A stretch of 64,000 bases of DNA from Microvelia longipes. Taxonomy: Eukaryota > Arthropoda > Insecta > Hemiptera > Veliidae. The stretch lies in the NCBI GenBank assembly GCA_018340805.1, contig JACMZG010001863.1, positions 26,092,896 to 26,156,895 on the forward strand. The letters run 5' to 3'. A model generated the notes under the pieces. It saw nothing but the letters and a program-made list of their open reading frames with translations, did no database searches and was not told the origin of the DNA. Shown in pieces: positions 11,876 to 23,891 of the stretch (the stretch's first letter is position 1; every line of letters starts with the position of its first letter). The position numbers and the translations under genes were made by a program.

Positions 11876-12775
11876 CTATATAAGCCAATTACAAGGTTTC
11901 CACATAAGTTTAAACATTAAATTGGATTGGCAAAATTTAATTAACTTATTGATATCTATTTCTTTAAGTTGCTCGTGTGTAAAGGTAAATACATTAAAGG
12001 TTGGGACTTCAAAGCAGGACCCAATCAGACTTGATGGCATTTCATCTTCTTCATTGCAAAATCTGCAGATTTGGGGTGTTCAATAGACCCATTAGATGCA
12101 AATGTCTTTTGAGTTTGCAGTGACCAGTAAGAACACCCATCATCATGACAAGTTCCCTTACTGAGTAACAACAATAAAGTCTTACATTGTTTTTGAGATG
12201 AACTAGAAAGCACGAGTTTAGATGTTCTCATTCTAAGACAACTACGCCACTCATTACTAATGACATTGTTAAAAATAATTTAAGCTGAGTTCTTATAACA
12301 TATTTTGAAATGCCAATCATAGGTTCTGGGCTTATAGGGAAAATGTGACAGTAGGTCAGCATTTTCATTACCTTAAAATTCCGCAATAACCTGGTGCCCA
12401 AATGATTTTGACTTTATTATGGGGAACTATTAAATCCTGTGGCATTCTAACTGTGGCCAAGAGATTTGTGACACAGGACCAAACTGAACTGTGACCAGTT
12501 GCTATATTAAAATTTTTCCATTGCCCTGACCTATGTAGTCGATAGGGAGCAAACATGGCTTCATACTTTAGGTACAAATGTAAAGGAGGAATATTTAAAA
12601 GAATCTCTAAAGTTTAAGTAGGGGCTCCTTTCATCGCACATAGTAGTATACTCCTGCAAGCTACTCCTTGAAGTTGTAGTCAATTCTTTTTGTTAGAAAT
12701 TTTAGAAAACTTGGGCCACCATACCAGACAAGCGTAAGACAATATGGGGAAATAATTATTTTTCTAGTAAATTTT
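11876..12775 (-). pseudogene. Decayed LINE ORF2 fragment: RT end, RNase H and zinc knuckle
   Basis: Reading the minus strand from 12775 downward: LVWWPKFSK (end of the RT region), then CAMKGAPT, a stop codon, TLEILLNIPPLHLYL and YRLHRSGQWK. Next comes the RNase H strand KIIWAPGYCGI, then after a frameshift GNENADLL, the RNase H Asp-bearing motif. After a gap come MMGVLTGHCKLKRHL and, after another frameshift, CRFCNEEDE, a CCHC-like knuckle. The frame ends in WKPCNWLI and a stop at 11876-11878. This order is that of RNase H-bearing non-LTR retrotransposons of the I/LOA/R1 group; the clade cannot be fixed. At least three frameshifts and one stop show it is dead. The 5' part (endonuclease, most of RT) is absent, as is usual for a 5'-truncated insertion. 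The family assignment is from remembered motifs, not a search. Confidence 0.85.
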
Positions 12776-15040
12776 CTGTTATGTTAATTATTATAAATAT
12801 ACTTTATGTGTGATTTTGTTTATTTAAAGAAAACTGAAGAAGGCCATTTAGGATGTGGGTCAATTGCCTCGTACAATGAAATTTCAGAACACCTCCGGCT
12901 GTTAATTTTCAACAATAATAAAGCACTGATTTTTATAATTTTATAATTTCTCCGGGACCAATCTAGGTCAAAAAGGATTCAACTTTAACCAAAAAGAACA
13001 TCGCTTTAGTACTAAGTAAAAAAACAGTATTTTGGCTTAAGGAACCGTCTGGGATATCCAAAAGAAAGTCCTTAAGAACAACAATAAGAAAAATGACTAT
13101 TAAACCCATTGGAACCGCACAAAAAAACGTTTGATTTGGGTCAACGGAACTTTATTTTATAACCCATACCATTATTTTTAAGTGCATTTAAAGTACAGTG
13201 CAACTTAAGAAACTCTGCTTAATTTTGATGTACCTTCTTCAATCCCTTTTGCAGTTAAAATACTTAACTTTTTAGGCCATAAAAATATCGCATTTTTCGT
13301 GATGTACCAATGTGAGCGAGACCTCATTGTTAAAACATAAAGAAAGATTTAATGGTATTCTTTTAAGGTTTTCGACGGCGATATTACTTTTTTTGTTTAA
13401 AAGGATTATTCGGAGGACTATTTACGGCCAAGTACAAATTTAGAAATTGACTTTAATAAGTAAATTAAAAAATTGTGTTTTTTAATCTTAATACGTAATT
13501 AAAAAGTCGTTAAAGATATCATTAGGGCTTTGCATTAATTATTCAGGGTGTCTCAAAAGCTGAGGTATTGAATTTAAAGACCTTCCTCTGCCATTTTTTT
13601 AGCTGCTGTCTTTAAACCAAAACTTTTGCTTAACGTATCTTAAGAAAAAAAATTGTAAGATTTGTATTAATCTAGATCATGGGATCGCAGTATCGGTTCG
13701 TTTAAAACGGGCTTATGGTTCTTTTGTCAATAATGAAAAATGAGGTAAAATATTATTTTAATGATTCTGAGACTAATTTAAATTTTTTAAACACATTTTT
13801 GGTTTCCTACTAGAGGGAACCATAGAAAGAAGTATTGCATTTGAAATGTAACACCTACTTCTTTCGTCGTATGAAATTATTCGTTCGTTATAGAACCGTT
13901 GACACCTCGGTACTCTGAGGGAAGTAATTCTAATGGCCAATTTTGAACGTATCAAATTTCAGTTAGATATAGCTAGAATTTCCAAAGTTTCTTAGCACGC
14001 TCTAAGTTCTTTATTATACTATGTATAGTATAACTATTCATTGTATATCCTTAAAATTAATATCTACAATAAAATCCTCCATAAACTACTAAACGAATTA
14101 TTATCTGACATTATATAATAAAGTATAATGAATTACTATAGTAATCTTAAAATAACAACTTTTCTACTTTATTCATAAAACTCATTCCTTTATCGATTTC
14201 GACTTTATAGGTAATAAAGGTCAATTTATTGATGCAAAAAATTATTAAGGATAGAAAATGAATTAATTTGTTTAAAATAATTTTTACGATGTTGGTATTA
14301 TAAAAACTCACTTGTAAGTTTATTTTTACTATTATCCTTAGGAAGTGTGTAACCTTTTATAAATAATTCATTTTTTTAAAATTTTAATTTAATTTTTATA
14401 TGTTCATTGGTAAGTATTAAATAAAATTATTAAACAACTTAACATTTTTTCTTGAGAACATAAAATGTGCTTAATTTTTTTTTTTAAATACAATCAAATC
14501 TTGTAAGTGTTAAACTTGCATTTTTGCACTTATTATCATTTAAAAGTCTTATAAAAAACGTATAAAACCATAAAGTGCAACTACTATAATCTATCTTATG
14601 CATAAAAATATAAAAAAATGTAATCTATTATAGTTTTAGTCTATGATCAGGCCATAGATCGCTCTGCGTGAATAGTACTAGTTTTAACCTTATGCCTTTA
14701 TGAACTTGAATATTTTACGCGCCTTCTCACGCTTTAGTTTGCATGAATAGATTGATTGATAGATAATTATTAATTTTTCATTGTAACGATAGTACTTTTG
14801 CTTTTTTATGATATTTGCTTTGTTTTGAATTAAAAATAATTGTAATAGCATTATTAAATTATTTTGAAAAAGGATTTATATAAACGTTGCACATAGATAA
14901 GTTAAGGCTCTCTAACCTAGCTTGTTGTCTATTGTTTTTCTCTGGTCTTTAGGTGCTAAAAAATTAAGAAATAATATTAGTTTGTCAATATTAAAATCTT
15001 CTTCTAAGATGATTTTTAGCATCTACACTTTGCAAAATTA
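12776..15040. other. AT-rich DNA without a recognised gene
   Basis: A stem of 10 bp (GAAAGAAGTA 13825-13834 with TACTTCTTTC 13856-13865) is present. At about 13544 TTCAGGGTGTCTCAAAAG resembles terminal sequences common in insect transposons, but no partner end was found. Nothing else can be supported. Confidence 0.45.
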
Positions 15041-15152
15041 TCTGCTAGCCAGCTATAGGTGGCATCTGCCATATAACGATAAAAGCAATATCTCTTAGTT
15101 CATGGATACTTAAGTTTTTGGCCAACAGATGGAAGCCCAAAAGCTGGCTAGA
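15041..15152. repeat. Imperfect inverted repeat, CTAGCCAGCT arms
   Basis: CTAGCCAGCT (15045-15054) and AGCTGGCTAG (15142-15151) are perfect 10-bp arms. Similarity continues inward imperfectly (GGTGGCATCTG against CAGATGGAAGCC). This is a small foldback element or MITE relic just left of the 29-bp minisatellite. Confidence 0.6.
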
Positions 15153-15210
15153 AAAGTGGGCTGGATAAGTAATTTTTGGTTTGGTTTGTTGTTACAATAT
15201 TGTTTTCGAT

Positions 15211-15446
15211 AAACGGATGTAGTGAGGATGAGCGTAGTGAAACGGATGTAGTGAGGATGAGCGTAGTGAAACGGATGTAGTGAGGATGAGCGTAGTGAAA
15301 CGGATGTAGTGAGGATGAGCGTAGTGAAACGGATGTAGTGAGGATGAGCGTAGCGGATGGTGAGGATGAGCGTAGTGAAACGGATGTAGTGAGATGAGCG
15401 TAGTGAAACGGATGTGTGAGGATGAGCGTGATGTAGCGGTGAAACG
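15211..15446 (+). repeat. 29-bp minisatellite derived from a mobile-element tail
   Basis: About eight units of AAACGGATGTAGTGAGGATG + AGCGTAGTG. The first five starts are exactly 29 bases apart (15211, 15240, 15269, 15298, 15327). Later units have small deletions. The unit differs at only about 5 of 29 positions from the tail of the 5S-like element near 50967-50995 (GTAGGGAGGATGAGCGTAGC), so it is probably an expansion of that tail. The minus-strand frame of repeated HPFHYAHPHY peptides is a by-product. Confidence 0.9.
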
Positions 15447-16772
15447 TGTCAACTAATTCTTGGTTTTTAACCTAAATCGACCAATATTGTTATTTTATGC
15501 AAATAATTTAATATTTACAAATCCAACTTCTTCAGATAAACTATTAGTATTAGAATTAAGTGACACTAATATAGTTCAATTAAAATTCTTGCTGCATTTA
15601 CACTCTCACATTTACTAACTTTACTATGCATTCCATACTGATAAAGTTGTCATCTATAAATCTAAATATGTGTAGGTATAAACAAATTTGACTTGCTAAA
15701 TAAGTCCTTCTATCTTAATGAGTGAAGTTCTCATATTAAGTTGTTAAAGTTATGAACAATACTTAATTTATAATGAATTGTAATATTTAAATTTATGTTT
15801 TACCCTAACATTCTGATTTTATAATTAACTGTAATTAACATATTTAATTAGGCTATTAATTTTACTATAATACATTTTATTTTCGTCGTACACAAATTTG
15901 AACGTTAATCAATATTTCATTAAACTATATAAGTGTATTACAATAATAAACAAATTTCTAACATGCTTATTTATAATGAAATAAATAAAAAATATAATAT
16001 ACCTATAATCAAGTTCTTTACTCGCATATTTATCTTTCATTTTTGAATGTCATATTTACTAATTAATATGCAGCAAAAATGCAAATTAAGAATGAGGATA
16101 ATTAACATGTATCTATAATCAATATATTAATATTCATCAGGTAATAAAAGGAACATTAAGGCTTTGTAATTTTGTCTTTATTTGGTTCACATTTTTGTGA
16201 AATAGTAATTTTATGTGTGTGCGCTTATATAAATTAGATACTAGGAATGTATTAATTAAGGTCGTGATTGACTGACCTAATACGATTAAAACGTTAGTAT
16301 TTAGAATTATTGTTTTAAAATTAAACAAGAGGCGTTAAGCTTCTTGGCCGATACGCAGCGTTAATGCTGGAGGCCGCTTCGCGACCACGCGGTTGTTGCC
16401 CTATATCAGTTCGTCATATTACTAGTTGATATAAGTATCATACTGCCACGATAAAAGCGAATTTTCAAATGTATTTGTTTTTTCAAAACGTGATTTGTTT
16501 TTATGATTAGTGTTTACATTTTGTTATATATGTCGATCAATAACATCGGCACTAATACTAATAATACAATATAACTTCGTGTTTGGTTCAAAATACATAA
16601 CTATACATGTTTTTTAAATGTTTAGTGAGTCACACATCATTTATGAACAATAGGGTTCGGGGCAATACCTAGGTTGATTTTTGTTTCATTTTGATCCGAG
16701 AAAGCGTAAACTATAGTGTCTCATTGAAACGTCTAGAAACTAAAATTTCGTACATACATACATAATAATATG
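15447..16772. other. AT-rich DNA with one GC-rich patch
   Basis: At 16331-16395 a G+C-rich stretch (GGCCGATACGCAGCG, GGCCGCTTCGCGACCACGCG) with partial self-complementarity stands out in AT-rich DNA. Otherwise nothing is recognised. Confidence 0.45.
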
Positions 16773-16853
16773 TATAATATATATATATTATATATATATA
16801 TATATAATATATATATATATAATATAATATAATATATATATATATATATATAT
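16773..16853. repeat. TA/TAA microsatellite
   Basis: Almost pure alternating TA with occasional AATA interruptions, directly after CATACATACATA. Confidence 0.9.
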
Positions 16854-16925
16854 ACCTCCCTCCCAAAAAATCTACCCCTACCCCTCTCCTTGACTCCTAC
16901 CTTTTAAGCTTATTGTTTTCTTCGA

Positions 16926-17095
16926 AAAATCAATTCGGGTACGGGGTACCTCGGTATATTTTCTCGACTTCAGACTCCCTTTCCTCGATCTCAGATTGTC
17001 ATGATTATGCAAAGCTTAGCGTGGCATTACTTTGGTCTCGCTACGCTCTTTCCTTCAGAATTATCAGGCTTACCAAATTTCTAGGGTGTTATATG
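16926..17095 (-). repeat. GTACC-ended repeat, minus-strand copy
   Basis: Begins TTCGGGTACGGGGTACCTCGG, the complement of the family terminus, and then shows degenerate complements of the GACGAGCGAAGC module (GGTCTCGCTACGCTC) before fading at CTAGGGTGTT. A 77-codon frame across it is not a gene. Confidence 0.7.
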
Positions 17096-18357
17096 TTTTT
17101 CATATTAACCAGAGTGCCCCGTTTCTATTATGAATTAATTTCTTGAAATTTTCTACAGGTGCTAAACAAATATTTAGATTAATCGCTCTTTTTAAAATTG
17201 TCGATATCATACTCAGAAACTCATTTTAGCACTTCTTTAAAAATAATCTATTTTTTATAATTATTTTTATGTGTTTAAATATATAGAACACTATATTTTT
17301 ATCAACATTTTTGATTAAATTGCATACAATTATCTTAGTCTACTACATACTAAGTTAATGTAAGCTATTAAGTAATTAATTTTTGTATCTATAAGATTAT
17401 AATTTAAGTATAAATAAAAGTAATAGTTGTTTTATAAAACATGTCTGAAGTTACTTTAATTATTTATTTTTATTGCCTTGTTTCATACTTTAATATAATA
17501 TTAATACACTTAAGAATTGTTTAATAAAATAAACAATTAAAATAAAATGGAATAAATAAATACAACATGTAAAGAAGATTATTTTAAGATTTTTTATTGT
17601 AAAGTTTGAGATAATTTTTATCATGTTATATATTAGAATTATTTACCGTACCAATGGGATTCATTGTTCTCAGGATATGAAGATGGACCAAACATTTGAC
17701 AAATGATTGTAACATGTCTTATTAAAATGCATTAAAAACAGGATCTAGGAATCCCAACATCTAGAACTAGACGGACAATACAAGTATTTATCTCTGACAA
17801 TGTAAATGAAGGGTTTTTTTTAATACTGTCAGGTTATATTGATAGTTGTACAACAGGTGACTACCTATAAAAGATTCTAATGGACTGAGAAAATTCATCT
17901 GTCACTCAAGTGATCTAAGATGCGACTGGGTGGTACAAAACATTCCTTAGACTTGTACAAGTTCTGTTTAAATATTTTAGAACAGATAACAGAACACTAT
18001 AAAAAACTTTATTCGAATACATTTCATAACATTAATAAACTTCATTCCTTCATTTAAATGATACTAGGTTCTGAAATAAATTTCCCCTGCATTATCACAA
18101 TTTTATTAATTTCTCAGAATAAATAGGTTGTTTTTTTATATCTTACATTTAGATTTAAACTCATATAAGAATTTTGTAAAGTCGGCAAAGCATTTTGGCC
18201 TCTGGTCGCTTCGCGGGCCATCGGCCCTCGAAAAAGTCATTTGTGAATTTATAGTCGTTTTGTATTTTTTTTTGTGCAATTATTACTTTTTAGTACATAA
18301 GAGCAAAATACCATGCATTTGGTTACTTTTCAGTATATCGTCCGCATTGCTGAGAGA

Positions 18358-18360
<3 letters not shown>
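17096..18360. other. AT-rich DNA with a small GC-rich hairpin
   Basis: At 18197-18235 GGCCTCTGGTCGCTTCGCGG is followed by GGGCCATCGGCCC, a perfect 5-bp stem. No gene is seen. Confidence 0.5.

Positions 18361-18423
<63 letters not shown>
18361..18423. repeat. AT dinucleotide microsatellite
   Basis: Perfect alternating AT over 60 bases. The open frame running into it translates only as Tyr-Ile repeats. Confidence 0.95.
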
Positions 18424-18425
<2 letters not shown>

Positions 18426-18762
18426 CTGAAAGACGGTGGCGACACAATTTTTGCTTGCTTTATGTCTCCCTCCGTGGCTACTTCTAGTAATAACTTTGTC
18501 GTTTGAGTGTGAAAGACAAACTTTATGACAAACATTAAAACGATGTTAACGCGGTTTTGGCTTATTTCTCGACCTAGAAACGACTGACGGTTGACTTAAT
18601 GCGTTATTGAAGTTTGCCAAAGATATCAACACAATTTTGGACCGATTTTTAACCAGTGAATGTTTTGAAGTACTTGCTATTTGGCCACCCAGCTCTTATT
18701 TATCTTAAAGATCATTTAATTTGAGATAATTTAAAAGTTTCCAATAAATTACAAATATATTA

Positions 18763-18789
18763 TATCGTAATACTCGCAGTATTACGATA
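18763..18789. repeat. Perfect 12-bp hairpin, 3-base loop
   Basis: TATCGTAATACT, loop CGC, AGTATTACGATA. It is an exact inverted repeat in otherwise unstructured DNA, with no surrounding element recognised. Confidence 0.85.
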
Positions 18790-19440
18790 CACTGAGCAAG
18801 TGTTTTTATTTTATTTTTCGACCTCTATACTGTGTATGAATCTCTATTGGACTCTATTCCTGGCTATTAATCGTATTTTTCCTTTAACTCTATTGACTTG
18901 TATTCCAAATAATTAACATTTTTTCTCCAAGTCTATTTATTTCCTAATACGACCACCCTGCAGAAAGTTTAAATGTCGTTGTGTAGGATTACAAAACAAC
19001 TTAAATTAACATTACCAACTAGTTATTCTCTGTGTTCTTCTTGTTTACAAACCTGTGGCCTTTAATATTAAGAAAATGTAGTAAATCCGCATAGAATTAT
19101 CTAAGAACTTACTTACTAACGTAAGGACTTTTTACTTTCAGAGCTAATGAAGTTTAACCAATACTAAAATTCATTTTTAAACACGAGTTTAATAATGTTC
19201 ATCTAAATGCTCTTTCGTTGGATCTTAAAGGTCCATTGCTCGCCTTTTATTTAGCTTAAAGTTTATTCAGCTTAATCCCCACAATTTTTATCCGAATTAT
19301 TCGAACGCTTAAAAAGCGTTTTGGCGTTTCTTCTTTTTGCAGAATACTTGGGGTTTCTAGACATCCTATTGAAGATCAGAAAATTAGGAATACTTTTTAG
19401 TAGTTTCAATAATGATGATAGTTTTATGGGAATCATATGA
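18790..19440. other. AT-rich DNA without a recognised gene
   Basis: Only a small hairpin AACGCTT...AAGCGTT near 19306 is seen. Confidence 0.45.
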
Positions 19441-20010
19441 TTTAATTGTTTGTGAAACTCATGGATATTTATTTGTCGTATTGAAACGAAACTTAGTGTA
19501 CTTATTAATAAATAAAGGTATACTCTTGTGCAAATTTCAACTCAATTGGACCATTTTCCCAATTTTTTAAAAAAAATTTTACAAGTCATTCAATAAAAAT
19601 TGAACTAATGCTGATAATAAAATGAAATTTAGCTCATATGTCAGTCTTATACATAGTCACATGCGTGCCAAATTTCAATCGGATCGCATTAATCATTACA
19701 ATATCGCTGAGTCAATATTGCGGGTTAGTGACGTCATGAAAAATTATTTTCCGAATACCTCAACTACAGCGGTAGACTGATTTTTGTACAAAATTTCATC
19801 TCTCTAGCATAAATACACTGGGCGCTACGATGATAACAGATAACAGACACACACGTACTCACAATCAAACACACATACAGACAGACAACTTTGTGAGAAC
19901 CATTTAGGAGGTCTTAGAAACGGATAATTCCGGTTTAACCCCGGTGTTGGATTTTTTTTGCAAACACAATACTTTTCCTATATATTCCTACGGTATAAAT
20001 GAGGAAAAGT
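19440..20010 (-). repeat. Dispersed ACTTTTCCTCA-headed repeat, minus copy
   Basis: Read on the minus strand it starts ACTTTTCCTCATTTATACCG (complement ending about 20008) and continues through a TCTG/TGTG microsatellite (19835-19885). It then reads CTAGAGAGATGAAATTTTGTAC-like and TTTTCATGACGTCACTAACC before CATTCAATAAAAATTGAAC-like sequence. It parallels copy 48533-49262 up to about the point where that copy enters its 5S-like part. At 19480 the complement of TTTCGTTTCAATACG is present, so it reaches the edge of the 5S-like segment but does not clearly include it. Confidence 0.75.
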
Positions 20011-20271
20011 AAACAGATATGAAAAAATAAATATTCTTATTAAACATTTAATGTGGTTAACACAATAAATATAACTGTAATAAAATGTAATTTATCTTAT
20101 TAATTGTTTGTTCTTTTGTCACAGATAACTTCTTTGGCAGTTAATTTTGTCTCCTGAAATAAGGAATGTTCAAGGTATTTATTATTATATCATTATTAAA
20201 TTATTAAAAATCATTATATACAGAATTATTAATAACTTTTACGTTTTTCGTTTATTAAAGTGGCTGTAATT

Positions 20272-20356
20272 ACCGCAAGTTGAAGAAGCAACTAAAGAAT
20301 CAGCTACCGTAGATACTTGCGGTTGGATATAAATATCCAACAGCAATTAGCTGATT
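20272..20356. repeat. Interleaved inverted repeats (pseudoknot-capable)
   Basis: ACCGCAAGT (20272-20280) pairs with ACTTGCGGT (20315-20323). AATCAGCTA (20298-20306), lying inside that loop, pairs with TAGCTGATT (20348-20356) outside it. TTGGATA/TATCCAA (20323-20340) forms a third stem. All three stems are exact. Function unknown. Confidence 0.7.
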
Positions 20357-20365
20357 TTTCAATTC

Positions 20366-21750
20366 TTTCGTATATTATTTGATTTTTAAAGTATTTTTTA
20401 AAGAGTCATACATCAGTTCATTTTTTTTTTTAATTTTGACACAGAATCTCCTACAAAAACTTAAAGGATATTTAAAAAACCGCAGAGGAAGTTACCACGT
20501 TTCCTTGTATTTCTCTCATTTTTCTTATGTTTTTTTAATGATAGATCATAACTCTTCTTTACTACATGCATTTGCTTAACACCTTTTTCCCTTTAAAAAC
20601 CTCTAAATATCATCCAAATGTTTTGAAGGTAATGGAGCTCCTTGTTTTTTAAACTAAAAGCTGTAACAACAAAATGTTCTTTTCATTTTTTCATTTCATT
20701 ATTTCTCAAAGTGCAATAAATTTTCTTCCTTACTATTCTGTTAATGTTGGTTAATATTGTCTTTAGTGGGTAACGTTTGAAAATAGAATATATAGTATAG
20801 CAGAGGATTGATGAGGTAACAAATAATTCTTTTAACACTTTTAAAAATTACTTTGTCGTTTACAAGTCTATACATCTTTAAAATTTTAATTAATTTATCC
20901 CTGTTCTTACATTATTTTATGTTTATATCTTATTTTTTACAGCGCATAATTTAAAGTGGCGTTACGTCATCTGCTTCTGATTTTATCAGTGGTGTTGCCA
21001 TTAATTTTTTGGGGAGTTAAGTTTGCTTCTTCGTAGGTTAAGGATACCTTAAAATCATGTCTATTTAAAAATACTTTTATATTCGGGTTTCGGGAAATAA
21101 GAAGTATTAAAAATGCATTCAAAGGCACTAAGTGGCCGCACAGCGGCCCACTCTTTGAAATCTTACTAGTAAAATGTCATATAAAAAAATGTCATGTAAA
21201 ATAAATAATACACACAAGGGCAGTTGTCTAAGTGGGAGGAAGGGCCCAGTTATATTTTGGAAAAAAAATTATATCAGAAACTTTTGTGCCCTGATCAAGT
21301 ATCAGTAAAGGTTATGTATACAATGTTTTATGTTCCCCTTCAAATTTAATAATATGTCTCTTTTTATATCTTTGCCCACGGTTGCATGGCTTTTCAGTTA
21401 TTTATTTTAAAAAATGTACATTTTTTTCAATGACTCCACGATCATCAAAATCAAGAAATAAAAAAGAAAGTACCGAAATTTGGACAAATTATTGTAAAAC
21501 ACAGGCACACTATGGATAATTTGTTGGCCAGATCACGATTTTGCAATAGTACAAGTGAACTTAACAAATGTTTAGCATTTTATTGCTTTTTTACTAAACA
21601 CGACATATATTAGTATTACACCTGAGTTTTTTAGCTCATCAAGTAATAAGCATAGTATGATAGCTTTCTTTAAGGAAAGTTTGTAGTGAGAAAACAGTGT
21701 TATAGCAAGAGGTTATAATCGGAGAAATAACGCTTCAATGGATTATGTTT
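20366..21750. other. AT-rich DNA with one GC-rich hairpin
   Basis: GTGGCCGCACAGCGGCCCAC at about 21131 is a GC-rich imperfect palindrome. No gene or known family is seen. Confidence 0.5.
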
Positions 21751-21754
21751 ACAA

Positions 21755-21870
21755 TGGCCTAGGCAGGCCCTTAGCCTGCCTAAACTTTCAGGGCAGGGGG
21801 GGGGGGGAGCGACACACCTTAAAGGGACGAACTTTTTTTCAATGGGACAGCGCCCCCTGGTCACAAATTG
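21755..21870. repeat. GC-rich hairpin and G tract
   Basis: TAGGCAGGC (21760-21768), loop CCTTA and GCCTGCCTA (21774-21782) form an exact 9-bp stem. A G homopolymer (about 21797-21808) and CGCCCCCTGG follow. The composition is unlike the flanks and suggests a transposon fragment, but no family is recognised. The minus frame over it is not credible. Confidence 0.6.
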
Positions 21871-22360
21871 CATGGGTTGGTTTACATCATGCAATTTGAT
21901 TAGCCTGTTTACTAAAGTAGAGTATATTTCAATTTGTAAAAGTTAGGCATGTCGAATGTTAGCTGTTAAAATATTTTAAGGAGAATCCATTTTAATGCGT
22001 TTTAAGAAGAACTGATTAAGCTTAGAACCAAACTGACGATATTTATTGATATTGTCGCCTATTGATACACACTTTTGGGACTCTCAATTAACCAAGTCCG
22101 ATACAAGGTTGTCAGAGTTTGATTGCAGATAGAAAAACAATTGTTGTCAAAACTTAACACAATTTTTTTATTTCACTGCTTTTTCTGATACTACGTATTC
22201 TTAAGATATTGGACTCTAACTAATGCATAAAATAATATAAATGTCTGGTACTCGTAATAAAAAAATGAATAATGGTTCTTTATAGAAAGAAAATACGTGC
22301 ATTGAAATAATTATTTTGGTAATAATTAGTTTTAATTTTACGAGCACTATGTTAAATTAT
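21871..22360. other. AT-rich DNA without a recognised feature
   Basis: Nothing supported. Confidence 0.5.
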
Positions 22361-22466
22361 GTACAATGCACAACTACTATAAATGTACAATGTACAACTA
22401 CTACTACATATGCACAATGTACAATTTTTAACGATTGCGTAAGTACAATGAACGACTACTACGTAC
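22361..22466. repeat. GTACAATG-CAACTACTA minisatellite
   Basis: Four irregular copies of GTACAATGCACAACTACTA start near 22361, 22385, 22412 and 22443. Confidence 0.7.
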
Positions 22467-23891
22467 ATTTTTACATACAATCATATAAAACTGACTTTTA
22501 GTTCTCATTTCCATTTATTGTTCTACTGATTGGAAGCAAAGGAATAACTTATGTAAAAGGTTTAACTGTAATTTAACTATAATATAAAATGTATTTAGTT
22601 CCGCTAAATTTATTTAATATTTTAACAATCAAACAAGAAGATCCACTTTGTGAATCTTTTAAGGTCTAATCTTGATCATTATCCAATTATCAAAGATTTG
22701 GTCATTACATGCAAGATTTACAAAAAGTTGATGTTTTCTAAGGTCAGGAGGTTGAAAGGCGTGATTCTTCCCTTATGATTACAATCGATTAGGACGAAAT
22801 TTTTACTTGAATCGATGTTTTGAAAGTATGTTTTAAAATATATCGAATGTTATGGCCCTGACCTTACGAACTTAAAGTACGGTACATTTTTACCGGATTT
22901 ACTTGATAAAACTTTATAAGAATTAAAAATTACGACATTTGCTACAACAAAGATTTTGAAGAATTTCTAGTTGTAAATTTTTGAGCAGATTTTTGTACGA
23001 ATGTTGGTTGTTGATTTGTTAATTCTGTGAGGAAAATAATATTTAGTAATTAATTTTACTTTTCTTTTTTCATTGATTGTCGCCTCTTTTAAGACAACGA
23101 TTGATTCTATGCTTCTGATGCAACACGTATAAGTTATTCTATTTAATATATCTCCAACACCTGTTCTAAAGCTGAAAACATTTTTTTCATGATAAACATT
23201 GTCCATTCAAAAATCGTCTTGAACTAATCTGTAAGATAAGTGATTGTGTTATCATTACATAACACTTTTGTGCTTTTTACGTTCTGGCACGTGTTCTATT
23301 TGTTTTCATTCTTTTTATGATCAGTACGTGTCACAACAGGACCTTTTTCAGACATGAAATTGACGTCTATATCTTTGGACTGGTCTTTTTAAAAAATAGG
23401 GGAACATTAAACCAGATGCACCAAAGAAAATTTTAAACATTTTTCAACAGTGTACCAGGTGAACCAAAGATTTTTAAAAAAGTAGATATAGATAGAAGTT
23501 AAAAATCTCTCGCATCTGCCTTTCTTTTGAAAATGGTATTTTCTTATTTTACTTGATGAGTCGAGGTTCTATTTTCTACTTAGGGGTTAGAAAATGATAG
23601 TATTTCGATACGTAAGTTTCCCCCTATGTTTGACAACCTTATACCAGTCAATATTTCCCCTCTATATAGACATTGCATTTAACACTTCCGGAGTTACAAA
23701 TTAAATATAGAACAACTTAAAATTCAACATTGTCTTATATAAGCAGGCGCTTGACTTTATCAAATAACTCCGCACATGTTTTTCTTACCGTATATTTTAT
23801 TTTAAAGAAAGAGTTCTTCAAAAATGAAAATGAGGTTATAATTTAAGATTTGAAGAAATAAAACTAAATATAGGATTTATTTAATTAATAG
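22467..23891. other. AT-rich DNA without a recognised feature
   Basis: The 79-codon minus frame at 22967-23206 has no recognisable domain. No repeat was identified. Confidence 0.5.

Noticed and set aside
13544..13565. TTCAGGGTGTCTCAAAAG as a transposon end
   Set aside because: The motif is suggestive, but no inverted partner or duplication was found within about 2 kb.
15192..15452. 86-codon minus frame of repeated HPFHYAHPHY peptides
   Set aside because: It is the translation of the 29-bp minisatellite. The period is not a multiple of three, and the frame holds only because of unit indels.
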